From contig NZ_FOEE01000014.1 in NCBI RefSeq assembly GCF_900110555.1, forward strand, positions 62,001 through 126,000: a stretch of 64,000 nucleotides of DNA, given 5' to 3'. The notes beneath the pieces were generated by a model that had not been told where the DNA came from, ran no database searches, and was given only the letters and a program-made list of their open reading frames with translations. Of this stretch, positions 34,127-42,328 are shown one piece after another. Made by a program: the position numbers and the translations under genes. How positions within the stretch are numbered: position 1 is the first letter of the stretch; every line of letters starts with the position of its first letter. This DNA is from Trujillonella endophytica. GTDB taxonomy: Bacteria; Actinomycetota; Actinomycetes; Mycobacteriales; Geodermatophilaceae.

Positions 34127-35647
34127 GTGGCGTACGACGAGATCGTGGTCGGTTCCGGGGCCGGGGGAGCGGTGGTCGCCGCCCGGCTGAGCGAGGACGG
34201 CACCCGCTCGGTGCTGCTGCTGGAGGCCGGCCCCGACTTCGGGTCCGTCGACGCGCTGCCCGAGCCGCTGCGCGACCCCTTCGTCACCTTCACCGGTGCC
34301 GACTGGGGCTGGACGGCGAACATGACCCCCGAGCGCGTGCTGCCCTACCCCCGCGGCAGGACCCTCGGTGGGTCGACCGCGGTCAACGCCGCCGTCGCCA
34401 TGCGCCCGACCCCCGGCGACCTGGACCGCTGGGTGCGGGCCGGTGCGCCCGACTGGAGCCTCGAGGCGTGCCTGCCGTACTTCCGACGCCTGGAGTCCGA
34501 TCCCGCCGGTGACCCGGCGGTGCACGGGACCGGGGGGCCGATCCCGATCCGCCGCCAGCCCCGGGACGGCTGGCAGCCGATCACCCGCGCGTTCGCCGAG
34601 GAGATGGCCGCGACCGGGCACCCGGTCATCGAGGACCACAACGACCACCGTGTCGTGGGCGCCGGGCCGACCGCGCACAACGTCCGCGACGGCATCCGGT
34701 GGTCGACCGCCTCGGCCTACCTGGAGCCCGCCCGGAGCCGGTCCAACCTGACGATCCGCGCCGGAGTGCTCGTCGACCGGTTGCTGCTCGACGGCGACCG
34801 GGTCGTGGGCGTGGAGGCCCTGACCGGCGAGGGCCGCACCGAGCGGTTCGAGGGCGCCCGCGTGACCCTCGCGGCCGGCGCGGTGGCCACGCCGCCGATC
34901 CTGCTCCGCTCGGGGATCGGCCCGGCCGACGACCTGCGCGGGCTGGGGATCCCCGTCGTCCTCGACGTCCCCGCCGTCGGCCGCAACCTGCAGGACCACA
35001 CCGGCGCCTTCGTCACCGCCCTCGCCCGGCCGGGCGTCGAGCAGGACCCCGACAACTACTTCGCCTTCTACTCGCGCAGCGAGACCGAGCCGTGGTTCCT
35101 GGCCCTGCTCGCGCTGTTCAGCCCGCAGGCGCTCGGCTCGTTCTACGGCGACCCGTCCGCGGACCCGGTCATCGCCATCTCCGCCGGCCTCGCCCGTCCG
35201 CACTCGCGCGGAACGGTGACCCTGGCCGGCCGGGACCCGCAGGTGCAGCCGGTCATCGACCTGGACTTCCTCTCCCACCCGCAGGACCAGGCCGACATCC
35301 GTGCCGGGGCCCGGGCCGCCTGGGCCGCCCTGCACGGCGAGCACCTGTGCCCCCTGGTCAAGGAGGTCTCGCCGGCCGTTGCAGCGGTGATCGACGACGA
35401 CGACGCGCTCCTCGCCCACGCGCGGGCGAACTGCGGCAGCGGGTTCCACCCGGTGGGGACGGCGCGGATGGGGGCCGAGCCCGGTCCCGACGTCGTCACC
35501 GACCAGGAGGGGCGGGTCTTCGGGGTGCCGGGACTGCGGATCGCCGACGCCTCGCTGATACCGCTGCAGGTCAGCTCTCCGACGAACCTGACCTGCCTCA
35601 TGATCGGCGAGCGGATCGCCGACTCGCTGCTCCACGACGCTGACTGA
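34127..35647 (+). CDS. GMC-family FAD oxidoreductase
   Basis: 506 residues. Dinucleotide loop VVGSGAGGAVVAARLSEDGTRSVLLLEAG, GRTLGGSTAVNAAVAM, SGIGPADDLRGLGIPVVLDVPAVGRNLQDH and C-terminal FHPVGTARMGAEPG, FGVPGLRIADASLIP. The active-site His (FHPVG) and Asn (PTNLTC) are present. Oxidises an alcohol using FAD (choline, cholesterol and similar oxidases share the family). GTG 34127 (VAYDEIVVGSG) is preferred over TTG 34100. Alone in its 188-bp/181-bp gaps. Confidence 0.92.
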   Translation: MAYDEIVVGSGAGGAVVAARLSEDGTRSVLLLEAGPDFGSVDALPEPLRDPFVTFTGADWGWTANMTPERVLPYPRGRTLGGSTAVNAAVAMRPTPGDLDRWVRAGAPDWSLEACLPYFRRLESDPAGDPAVHGTGGPIPIRRQPRDGWQPITRAFAEEMAATGHPVIEDHNDHRVVGAGPTAHNVRDGIRWSTASAYLEPARSRSNLTIRAGVLVDRLLLDGDRVVGVEALTGEGRTERFEGARVTLAAGAVATPPILLRSGIGPADDLRGLGIPVVLDVPAVGRNLQDHTGAFVTALARPGVEQDPDNYFAFYSRSETEPWFLALLALFSPQALGSFYGDPSADPVIAISAGLARPHSRGTVTLAGRDPQVQPVIDLDFLSHPQDQADIRAGARAAWAALHGEHLCPLVKEVSPAVAAVIDDDDALLAHARANCGSGFHPVGTARMGAEPGPDVVTDQEGRVFGVPGLRIADASLIPLQVSSPTNLTCLMIGERIADSLLHDAD

Positions 35648-35685
35648 CGGTCGGGTCCGCCGTGGCCATCCCGACGTGTTCGGTC

Positions 35686-35698
35686 GGACTATTAGTCC
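35686..35698. promoter_or_regulatory. Perfect palindrome, candidate operator 1 of the thiolase operon
   Basis: GGACTA-T-TAGTCC, 6-bp arms. Lies 131 nt before the operon start at 35829. Its reverse strand contains CTAATAGTC, repeated at 35777. Confidence 0.55.
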
Positions 35699-35774
35699 AA
35701 TCGTCCGCGGCCTTGGTACGGGCTTGTCCCGCCGTCCAGTGCGGCGGCGCTCTTGACCGGGCGGTGAAACATAG

Positions 35775-35788
35775 TTCTAATAGTCTCG
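35775..35788 (+). promoter_or_regulatory. Second CTAATAGTC copy, candidate operator/-10
   Basis: TTCTAATAGTCTCG shares CTAATAGTC with the reverse strand of the palindrome at 35686, 89 bp away centre to centre. The TAATAGT could also serve as a -10 region for the operon starting at 35829. Confidence 0.5.
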
Positions 35789-35828
35789 TCCGTTCGAGAG
35801 CTGGGTCACTCGTCGCTGGGGGTCGTGC

Positions 35829-36992
35829 ATGCCGGGGACGGACCGCCGGGCAGCGATCGTCGGCGTGGCGAACACCGCCCAGGCCCGCCGCCTGGAGGGG
35901 GCGACCTCCCGCGGGCTGGCCGTCTCCGCCGCGCTCGCCGCGCTCGACGACGCCGGCCTGACCCTCGACGACGTCGACGGGATCAGCGGGGACGCGACCG
36001 CCGCGGCGCTCCTCTACGACCTCCGCCTCGGCCCGGCCTGGCTGGGCCGCCAGTTCGGCATCCAGGCGGTCACCGAGGCGGTGCACGCCGTCGAGGCGGG
36101 TGAGGCCGACGTCGTCCTCGTCGTCGCGGCGGAGGCGGGCGGCTACACCGACCGGTCCGCCACGGCCCCCTGGACCCGGCCGGAGAACGAGTTCGTCGTG
36201 CCCTTCGGGCTGTTCACCGCCGCCGAGTTCGCGCTGATCGCCCGCCGGCACATGATCACCTACGGCACCACGCCCGAGCAGCTGGCGCGGGTCGCGGCGA
36301 CCATCCGCACCCACGGCTCGACCACCCCGGGCGCGGTCTACGCCGGCCGGGGCACCGTCACGGCCGAGGACGTCCTGGCCTCGCGGATGATCGCCGACCC
36401 CTTCCACCTGCTGGACTGCTCGATGACCAGCGAGGGCGGGTGCGCGCTGGTGATCGCGGCGGCGGACCGCCTCGCCGACGCCCCCCAGCCGCCGGTGCAC
36501 GTCCTCGGCTCGGGCTCGGACCACATGGGCCCCTCCTACCGGAACCCCCCGGCCTGGGACCTCGCCGGACGGCGCGGCGGGCCGGTGCTCGGCCGCATCG
36601 GCGAGCGGGCGGTCGGGCGCGCCTTCGCGAGCGCCGGTCTGGACCGGGCCGACGTCGACGTGCTCGAGCTCTACGACCCGTTCTCCTTCGAGGTGATCCG
36701 CCAGCTGGAGGCCTTCGGGTTCTGCGGCCCCGGCGAGGGCGGCCCCTACGTCGAGGACGGCCACATCGAGCTCACCGGGCGCACCCCCGTGACCACCGAC
36801 GGCGGCACGATGGCCTTCAGCCATGCCGGCGCGGCGCCGCAGATGTTCCAGCGGGTGGTCCGCGGCGTGCAGCAGCTGCGCGGGCAGGCCGGGCCGAACC
36901 AGGTGCCCGGCGCCCGGGTGGCGCTGTGCAGCGGCGGCGGCGCGGGTGCGCTGTTCACCACCGTCGTCCTGCTCGGGACGGACCGGGCATGA
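35829..36992 (+). CDS. Thiolase-like/lipid-transfer protein (Ltp2-type), pair 2
   Basis: 387 residues: RRAAIVGVANTAQARRLEGATSRGLAVSAALAALDDAGL, FHLLDCSMTSEGGCALVIAAADR, DVLELYDPFSFEVIRQLEAFGFCGPGEGGPYV and FSHAGAAPQMFQRVVRGVQQLRGQAG. The YDPF motif corresponds to YDGF and YDCF in the two other pairs. Followed by a DUF35 gene with an ATGA overlap, so an acyl-CoA aldolase or thiolase complex is likely. ATG 35829 with a modest GGGGG upstream. First gene of a five-gene coupled operon. Confidence 0.88.
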   Translation: MPGTDRRAAIVGVANTAQARRLEGATSRGLAVSAALAALDDAGLTLDDVDGISGDATAAALLYDLRLGPAWLGRQFGIQAVTEAVHAVEAGEADVVLVVAAEAGGYTDRSATAPWTRPENEFVVPFGLFTAAEFALIARRHMITYGTTPEQLARVAATIRTHGSTTPGAVYAGRGTVTAEDVLASRMIADPFHLLDCSMTSEGGCALVIAAADRLADAPQPPVHVLGSGSDHMGPSYRNPPAWDLAGRRGGPVLGRIGERAVGRAFASAGLDRADVDVLELYDPFSFEVIRQLEAFGFCGPGEGGPYVEDGHIELTGRTPVTTDGGTMAFSHAGAAPQMFQRVVRGVQQLRGQAGPNQVPGARVALCSGGGAGALFTTVVLLGTDRA

Positions 36993-37423
36993 CCCTGCAC
37001 CCCCAGCGCCACGCCCTGCCGCACGCGCCGCCGGGCGGGGTGAGCGCCCCCTTCTGGGCCGGCTGCGCCGCGGGCGAGCTGCGGTTCCAGCGCTGCCGCT
37101 CGTGCGCCGCGGTGCAGTTCCCGCCCGCCGAGCACTGCAGAGAGTGCCTCGCCGCCGACCTCGTCTGGGCGGTCAGCTCCGGCCGCGGGACCGTCTACAG
37201 CTGGACGGTCGTGCACCGGCCCGCGACGCCCGCGTTCGAGGTGCCCTACGCACCCGCGATCGTCGACGTCGCCGAGGGCTTCCAGCTGCTCACCAACCTG
37301 GTCGACGTCGCCCCGGAAGAGATCGCCGCCGGCATGCCGGTCGCCGTCCGCTTCGTCGCCGTCCCGGGCGACCTCACGCTCCCGTACTTCGCCCCCGCAC
37401 CCTCCGAGGAGACCCCGCCGTGA
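36989..37423 (+). CDS. DUF35 / OB-fold Zn-ribbon protein, pair 2
   Basis: 144 residues: FWAGCAAGELRFQRCRSCAAVQFPPAEHCRECLAADL gives the zinc ribbon (CxxC...CxxC), then VYSWTVVHRPATPAFEVPYAPAIVDVAEG forms the OB-fold. Partner of the thiolase-like protein encoded just upstream; ATG 36989 overlaps its stop, and its own stop overlaps the amidohydrolase GTG. Confidence 0.9.
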   Translation: MTLHPQRHALPHAPPGGVSAPFWAGCAAGELRFQRCRSCAAVQFPPAEHCRECLAADLVWAVSSGRGTVYSWTVVHRPATPAFEVPYAPAIVDVAEGFQLLTNLVDVAPEEIAAGMPVAVRFVAVPGDLTLPYFAPAPSEETPP

Positions 37424-38745
37424 ACAAGGACGACCTCATCCTGGTCAGCGTCGACGACCACATCTCCGAGCCCGCGGACATGTTCGACGCGCACGTGCCG
37501 GCCGCGTACCGGGACCGGGCGCCGCGGGTGGTCGTGCAGGAGGACGGCACGCAGCAGTGGTTCTACGGCGACCTGAAGGGCCGCAACCTCGGCCTCAACG
37601 CGGTCGCCGGCAAGCCGCGGGAGATGTTCAACGTCGACGTCCTGCGCTACGACGAGATGCGGCCGGGCTGCTTCAACGTCGACGAGCGCGTCCGCGACAT
37701 GAACGCCGGCGGCCAGCTCGCCGGCCTCAACTTCCCCAACTGGACCGGCTTCTCCGGCCAGGTGCTCAACCAGGGCCCCGACCGCGACACCAACCTCGTG
37801 ATGATCCGGGCCTACAACGACTGGCACGTCGACGAGTGGTGCGGCGCCTACCCGGGCCGGTTCATCCCCTGCGGCATCCTCCCGCTGTTCGACGTCGAGG
37901 AGGCGGCGAAGGAGGTGCGGCGGCTGGCGGACAAGGGCTGCCACGCGGTCACCTTCTCGGAGAACCCGCAGGCGCTGAACATGCCGAGCATCCACACCGA
38001 CTACTGGTACCCGCTGTTCGCCGCGGCGTCGGAGACGAACACGGTGCTGTGCACGCACGTCGGCTCGTCGTCGCGCACGCCGGCGGTGTCGCACGACGCG
38101 CCGCCCAGCGTCGGCATGGCGTCGTCGTCGATGATGAGCATGTTCACGCTGGTCGAGATGCTGTGGGCCGGGTTCTACAAGGACTTCCCCGACCTCAAGT
38201 TCTCCCTCACCGAGGGGGACGTCGGCTGGATCCCCTACTTCCTGTGGCGCGCCGAGCACGTGCACGACCGGCACTCGGGGTGGACCAAGCACGAGTTCCC
38301 GCCCGGCTACTCGGGCCCCGCCGACGTGTTCCGCAGGCACTTCTACACGTGCTTCATCAGCGACAAGGTCGGCGTCCGGCTGCTCGACTGGTTCAACGAG
38401 GACGCCCTGTGCTGGGAGTCGGACTACCCGCACTCGGACACGAGCTGGCCGTTCGCGCCGGAGGACGTCATCGAGACCATGGGCTTCCTCGCCGACGAGC
38501 AGATCGACAAGATCACGCACCTGAACGCGATGAAGGCCTACTCCTTCGACCCGTTCCGCTACATCCCGAGGGAGCAGGCCACCGCCGGCTACCTGCGCAG
38601 CCAGGCCACCGACGTCGACGTCGTCACCCGGGTCGGCCGGGAGGCCGGCGAGCGCGACCTCGAGGCGTGGGGCCGGATGACCCAGGTGGGCCAGGCCGCC
38701 AAGGCCGCCGCGGAGGCGGCCGCGAAGGCCGCCGCCGGGAAGTGA
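37420..38745 (+). CDS. Amidohydrolase-family (PF04909-type) metal hydrolase
   Basis: 441 residues. N-terminal LVSVDDHISEP carries the D-x-H metal pair; TVLCTHVGSSSRTP supplies a His and CWESDYPHSDTSWP the final Asp. These match amidohydrolase-2/decarboxylase-type TIM barrels, which hydrolyse C-C or C-N bonds or decarboxylate ring acids. An Ala/Lys-rich C-terminal tail (QAAKAAAEAAAKAAAGK) is probably helical. GTG 37420 after CGAGGAG. In actinobacterial catabolic islands such proteins may open rings or hydrolyse CoA intermediates; the reaction here is unknown. Confidence 0.88.
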   Translation: MNKDDLILVSVDDHISEPADMFDAHVPAAYRDRAPRVVVQEDGTQQWFYGDLKGRNLGLNAVAGKPREMFNVDVLRYDEMRPGCFNVDERVRDMNAGGQLAGLNFPNWTGFSGQVLNQGPDRDTNLVMIRAYNDWHVDEWCGAYPGRFIPCGILPLFDVEEAAKEVRRLADKGCHAVTFSENPQALNMPSIHTDYWYPLFAAASETNTVLCTHVGSSSRTPAVSHDAPPSVGMASSSMMSMFTLVEMLWAGFYKDFPDLKFSLTEGDVGWIPYFLWRAEHVHDRHSGWTKHEFPPGYSGPADVFRRHFYTCFISDKVGVRLLDWFNEDALCWESDYPHSDTSWPFAPEDVIETMGFLADEQIDKITHLNAMKAYSFDPFRYIPREQATAGYLRSQATDVDVVTRVGREAGERDLEAWGRMTQVGQAAKAAAEAAAKAAAGK

Positions 38746-41060
38746 CCGCGGCCCGGCCGGTGCCGCTGGCCGGCGTCCGCGTCGTCGAGTTCTCCGCCGG
38801 GGTCTCCGCGGCCTACGGCGGGCGGCTGTTCGCCGACGCGGGCGCCGACGTGGTCCTGGTCGAGCCGCTCGGCGGCTCGCCGCTGCGGGCGCGCGGCCCG
38901 CTGTTCGGGTTCCTGGCCGCCGGCAAGCGGTCGGTGTCGGCCGGCCCGGGGACGGCGGAGCTGCTGGCCGACGTCGACGTGGTCCTCACGGACGGGTCGC
39001 ACGGCGAGCTGGTCGCGGACGTCGACCTGCGCCGCCACCCGGCGACGACGGTCGTCTCGGTGACGCCGTTCGGGACGACCGGGCCCTACGCGGGCCTGCC
39101 CGTCAACGAGTTCGTGCTCCAGGCGATGTGCGGCTCGCTCGGCACCCGCGGCTGGCCGGGGGAGGAGCCGCTGCAGGCGGGCGGGCGGATCGGCGAGTGG
39201 GTGGCCGGCGTCTACGCCGCGGTCGCCGGCGCGGCCGCGCTGCGCCGGGCCCGGCGGACCGGGCGGGGCGACGCCGTCGACGTGTCGGCGTTCGAGGCGA
39301 TGGTCGTCACGATGGGCGGGCTCGGCGCCGTCCAAGGGCAGCTGCTCGGTCCCGACCTGGCGCCGTCCCCGCGGATGCTCGAGCTGCCCAGCATCGTGCC
39401 GACCGCCGACGGGCTGGTCGGCTTCTGCACCGTCACCGCGCAGCAGTTCGCCGACTTCCTCGTGCTGATCGGCCGGCCCGAGCTGATCGGGGACCCGGGG
39501 CTGGCGTCGTTCGGCTCGCGGGTGGCCCGGCGGCACGAGTTCCTGCCGATGGTCGAGGACTGGGCGGCGACCCGCACCACCGCGGAGATCGTCGAGTTCG
39601 CCGGCGCGCTGCGGATCCCGGTGGCGCCCATCGGCACGCCGGCCACCGTGGCCGGCATCGACCACTTCCGCGAGCGGGGCGTGTTCGTGCGCAACCGCGA
39701 GGGGCTGCTGCAGCCGCGGGTGCCCTACCGCAGTGACGCCTTCGCGACGGTGCCGCCGGGGGAGGTCCCGGCGGTGGGTGGGGACCTGCCGGACTGGCCG
39801 GCGCGGCCCCGGCCGGTGGCCGACGCCGCGCCGGACCGGCCGCTCGCCGGACTCCGGGTCGTCGATCTCACCGCCTTCTGGGCCGGTCCGGCCGGCACGC
39901 ACACGCTGGCCGCGCTCGGCGCCGACGTCGTCAAGGTCGAGGGCCTGGCGCGCCCCGACGGCATGCGGTTCTCCGGCACCCGGCCGGCCACCGAGGACCT
40001 GTGGTGGGAGACCGGGCACCTGTTCCAGGCCTCCAACAGCGGCAAGCGCGGGGTCACCCTGGAGCTCGGTCGGAACGAGGCGCGGGAGCTCGCGCTGCGG
40101 CTGATGGCCGGCGCCGACCTGGTGATGGAGAACTTCTCGCCGCGAGTGCTGGGCAATCTCGGGCTGGAGTACGACGACATCCGGGCGGCCAACCCGCGCG
40201 CCGTCGTCGTCCGGATGCCGGCCTTCGGGCTGGACGGGCCGTGGCGGGACCGGGTCGGCTTCGCCCAGACCATGGAGCAGGCCAGCGGCATGGCGTGGAT
40301 GACCGGCCGCGCCGACGGGCTGCCGCTGATCCCGCGCGGGGTGTGCGACCCGCTGGCCGGGCTGCACGCCGCGTTCGCGGCGATCGTCGCGCTCGAGGTC
40401 CGCGACGCCACCGGCGCCGGCATGCAGGTGGAGGCGACGATGGTCGAGACGGCTCTCACCGTCGCCGTCGAGGCCTTCCTGGCGGCGCAGCTCGGCGCCG
40501 AGCCACGGCGCGACGGCAACCGCGGCCCCGGCGCCGCGCCGCAGGGGGTCTACCGCTGCGCCGGCGACGACGAGTGGGTGGCGGTCGCGGTGCTGGACGA
40601 CGCGGCGTGGCCGCGACTGGCCGCCGTCCTGGGCCGGGAGGACCTGGCCGCCCGCGCGGACCTGGCCACCGAGGCCGGCCGGCGCGCGGCCGCCGACGAG
40701 CTCGACGGGGTGCTCCGGGCGTGGGCCGCGGGTCGGGAGGTCGCCGACGCCGAGTCCTGCCTGCGCTCGGCCGGCATCGCGGCGGCGCGGGTGGCCGCGC
40801 CGGCGGACCTGGTCGCCGACCCGCAGCTGGCGGCGCGCGGGTTCTGGGAGGAGGTCGAGCACCCGGTGCTCGGCACCTTCGCGACGACGGCGATGCCCTT
40901 CCGGTTCGCCGGCCTGCCGGGCCCGTGGATCACCGCGGCGGCGCCGACGCTCGGCCAGCACAACGACGACGTCCTCGGCGGGGAGCTCGGGCTCGACGCG
41001 GGCGAGCTGGCGCGGCTGGCCGAGGCCGGCGTCGTCGGCACCCGGCCGGCGGGGCTGTGA
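38742..41060 (+). CDS. Tandem CaiB/BaiF (family III) CoA-transferase fusion
   Basis: 772 residues made of two CaiB-like domains. Domain 1 (about 1-350): PLAGVRVVEFSAGVSAAYGGRLFADAGADVVLVEP. Domain 2 (about 365-772): PLAGLRVVDLTAFWAGPAGTHTLAALGADVVKVEG. The position expected to hold the catalytic Asp is Asp536 in domain 2 (GVCDPLAGLHAAFAAI) but Glu152 in domain 1 (RIGEWVAGVYAAVAG), so domain 1 may be inactive. Family III enzymes move CoA from one acyl-CoA to another acid; single-domain forms dimerise as interlocked rings. GTG 38742 overlaps the amidohydrolase stop. Confidence 0.9.
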   Translation: MTAARPVPLAGVRVVEFSAGVSAAYGGRLFADAGADVVLVEPLGGSPLRARGPLFGFLAAGKRSVSAGPGTAELLADVDVVLTDGSHGELVADVDLRRHPATTVVSVTPFGTTGPYAGLPVNEFVLQAMCGSLGTRGWPGEEPLQAGGRIGEWVAGVYAAVAGAAALRRARRTGRGDAVDVSAFEAMVVTMGGLGAVQGQLLGPDLAPSPRMLELPSIVPTADGLVGFCTVTAQQFADFLVLIGRPELIGDPGLASFGSRVARRHEFLPMVEDWAATRTTAEIVEFAGALRIPVAPIGTPATVAGIDHFRERGVFVRNREGLLQPRVPYRSDAFATVPPGEVPAVGGDLPDWPARPRPVADAAPDRPLAGLRVVDLTAFWAGPAGTHTLAALGADVVKVEGLARPDGMRFSGTRPATEDLWWETGHLFQASNSGKRGVTLELGRNEARELALRLMAGADLVMENFSPRVLGNLGLEYDDIRAANPRAVVVRMPAFGLDGPWRDRVGFAQTMEQASGMAWMTGRADGLPLIPRGVCDPLAGLHAAFAAIVALEVRDATGAGMQVEATMVETALTVAVEAFLAAQLGAEPRRDGNRGPGAAPQGVYRCAGDDEWVAVAVLDDAAWPRLAAVLGREDLAARADLATEAGRRAAADELDGVLRAWAAGREVADAESCLRSAGIAAARVAAPADLVADPQLAARGFWEEVEHPVLGTFATTAMPFRFAGLPGPWITAAAPTLGQHNDDVLGGELGLDAGELARLAEAGVVGTRPAGL

Positions 41061-41064
41061 CCGG

Positions 41065-41406
41065 ATGAGCGCGCCCCTGCTGCCGACCACCCTCTGCGTG
41101 CCGCCGCGGCCCGGGGAGCTGTGCGCCCCGGTGACCGTCGAGCTGGCCGGCCCGCAGACCTTCCTGGAGCTCACCTCCCGGCACCGGATCACCGCGGCGG
41201 TGCCCGACGAGGCCGCGGGCACGGTCGCGGTGACGATCGAGTTCACCGACCCGGCGGGATCGCGCTCGGTGCACGTCCGCTTCGACCTGGTGGCCGACGA
41301 CGAGGAGGTCTCCTCCCGCAGCCGGCTGCTGGCGCGGTACGCGCACGACGGCCGGCCGATGGCCGCCTACGGCACCTACCTGGGCGTCGTCTCCGACGAG
41401 AACTGA
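41065..41406 (+). CDS. Hypothetical protein, 113 aa
   Basis: Not recognised. It begins 4 nt after the CoA-transferase stop, so it is the last gene of the thiolase operon. The protein has no membrane segment; HRITAAVPDEAAGTVAVTIEFTDPAGSRSVHVRFDLVADDEE looks like a small beta-sheet fold. ATG 41065 lacks a clear Shine-Dalgarno and probably depends on coupling. A 16-bp hairpin follows. Codon bias agrees with its neighbours. Confidence 0.7.
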   Translation: MSAPLLPTTLCVPPRPGELCAPVTVELAGPQTFLELTSRHRITAAVPDEAAGTVAVTIEFTDPAGSRSVHVRFDLVADDEEVSSRSRLLARYAHDGRPMAAYGTYLGVVSDEN

Positions 41407-41443
41407 GGACTCGCCCGGCCTGCCGGGTGTTGACCCGCGCGGC

Positions 41444-41481
41444 CGACCGTGGAGCCGCGTCGTGGCGCGGCTCCACGGTCG
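41444..41481. terminator. Hairpin terminator, 16-bp stem
   Basis: 41444-41459 (CGACCGTGGAGCCGCG) pairs with 41466-41481 around TCGTGG. It lies between the convergent ends of the CoA-transferase operon and the PadR gene. Confidence 0.75.
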
Positions 41482-41558
41482 CCGGCGCGGCTCGACCCGC
41501 GGCCGGGTGCCGGCGCGGCTCGACCCGCGGCCGGGTGCCGGCGCGGCTCGACCCGCGG
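41481..41558. repeat. 28-bp tandem repeat, 2.8 copies
   Basis: Unit GCCGGCGCGGCTCGACCCGC plus GGCCGGGT at 41481-41508, 41509-41536 and a partial copy 41537-41558. It ends directly at the PadR stop codon (41559) and starts inside the terminator stem. Confidence 0.85.
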
Positions 41559-42227
41559 CTACTCCTCGCGGGGCGGGCGGCGGCGGAGCTCGCCGCGGGG
41601 GCGGGTGACCCGCAGGCCGGGTCGTTCGGGGTCGGCGTCGGCGATGGCGTCCCGCAGCTGGCGGACGTTGCCCTGCTCGAAGTGCGCGGCACGCAGCAGG
41701 TAGTCGCCCAGGGCGAGGCGGTGCCGCAGGTCGGGCTCGGCGTCCAGGCCCAGCTCGTGGGTGCGGCGCCGGCTCCACACGAGGTCGGCGATCTGCTCCT
41801 CGAGCTGCGCCAGCCGGCGGTCGAGCATGCCGACGAGCTCGTGCGGCTGCGTGAAGTGCCCGAAGTACACCCGCAGCAGCGCCGGGTCCTTGAGCACCGC
41901 CGGCTCGTCGACCGCGGGCGCGGCCGCCCAGCGGCGGACCAGCTCCTCGCCCGGCCCGGTGGTGCGGTAGACGACGCTGCGGCGCAGGCGCCCCAGGGGG
42001 ACCTCCCGCTCGGTGACCAGGCCGAGGTCCCGCAGCCGGAACAGCTCGCGGCGGATGTGGCTGACCGCCGGCGACCAGTAGAACCAGCGCAGCGTGTAGT
42101 CGCAGCGCTTCTTGATCTCCGCGGCCGTCAGCTCCTCGTCGAGCGTCGCCAGGATGCCCAGCACCGTGTAGGCGGTGGTGGGCAGTCCCTCCGCGGGCGC
42201 GCTCCCGGCGGACGACGGATCGGCCAT
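41559..42227 (-). CDS. PadR-family transcriptional regulator
   Basis: 222 residues. N-terminal winged helix TTAYTVLGILATLDEELTAAEIKKRCDYTLRWFYWSPAVSHIRRELFRLRDLGLV (about 17-70), then a helical Vir-like C-terminal region (VYFGHFTQPHELVGMLDRRLAQLEEQIADL). PadR proteins repress genes for phenolic-acid or xenobiotic responses. ATG 42227; 101-bp divergent gap with the AMP-ligase, which it probably regulates. Confidence 0.85.
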   Translation of the reverse strand: MADPSSAGSAPAEGLPTTAYTVLGILATLDEELTAAEIKKRCDYTLRWFYWSPAVSHIRRELFRLRDLGLVTEREVPLGRLRRSVVYRTTGPGEELVRRWAAAPAVDEPAVLKDPALLRVYFGHFTQPHELVGMLDRRLAQLEEQIADLVWSRRRTHELGLDAEPDLRHRLALGDYLLRAAHFEQGNVRQLRDAIADADPERPGLRVTRPRGELRRRPPREE

Positions 42228-42280
42228 CCCGCCAGCGTAGGGCCGGGGCGGATCGGCGTCGCCGCCCACTGCCCATCTTC

Positions 42281-42303
42281 ACCATCATTGGCTAGATTGC
42301 ACC
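42281..42303. promoter_or_regulatory. AATGAT-type element in PadR/ligase promoter
   Basis: CACCATCATTGGCTAGATTG; the reverse strand contains CCAATGATGG. TAGATT (42292-42297), after TGGC, can act as an extended -10 for the ligase. The AATGAT core recurs in four other promoters here. Confidence 0.45.
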
Positions 42304-42328
42304 CACAAGGCGACGAGGAGGTCCCCGC

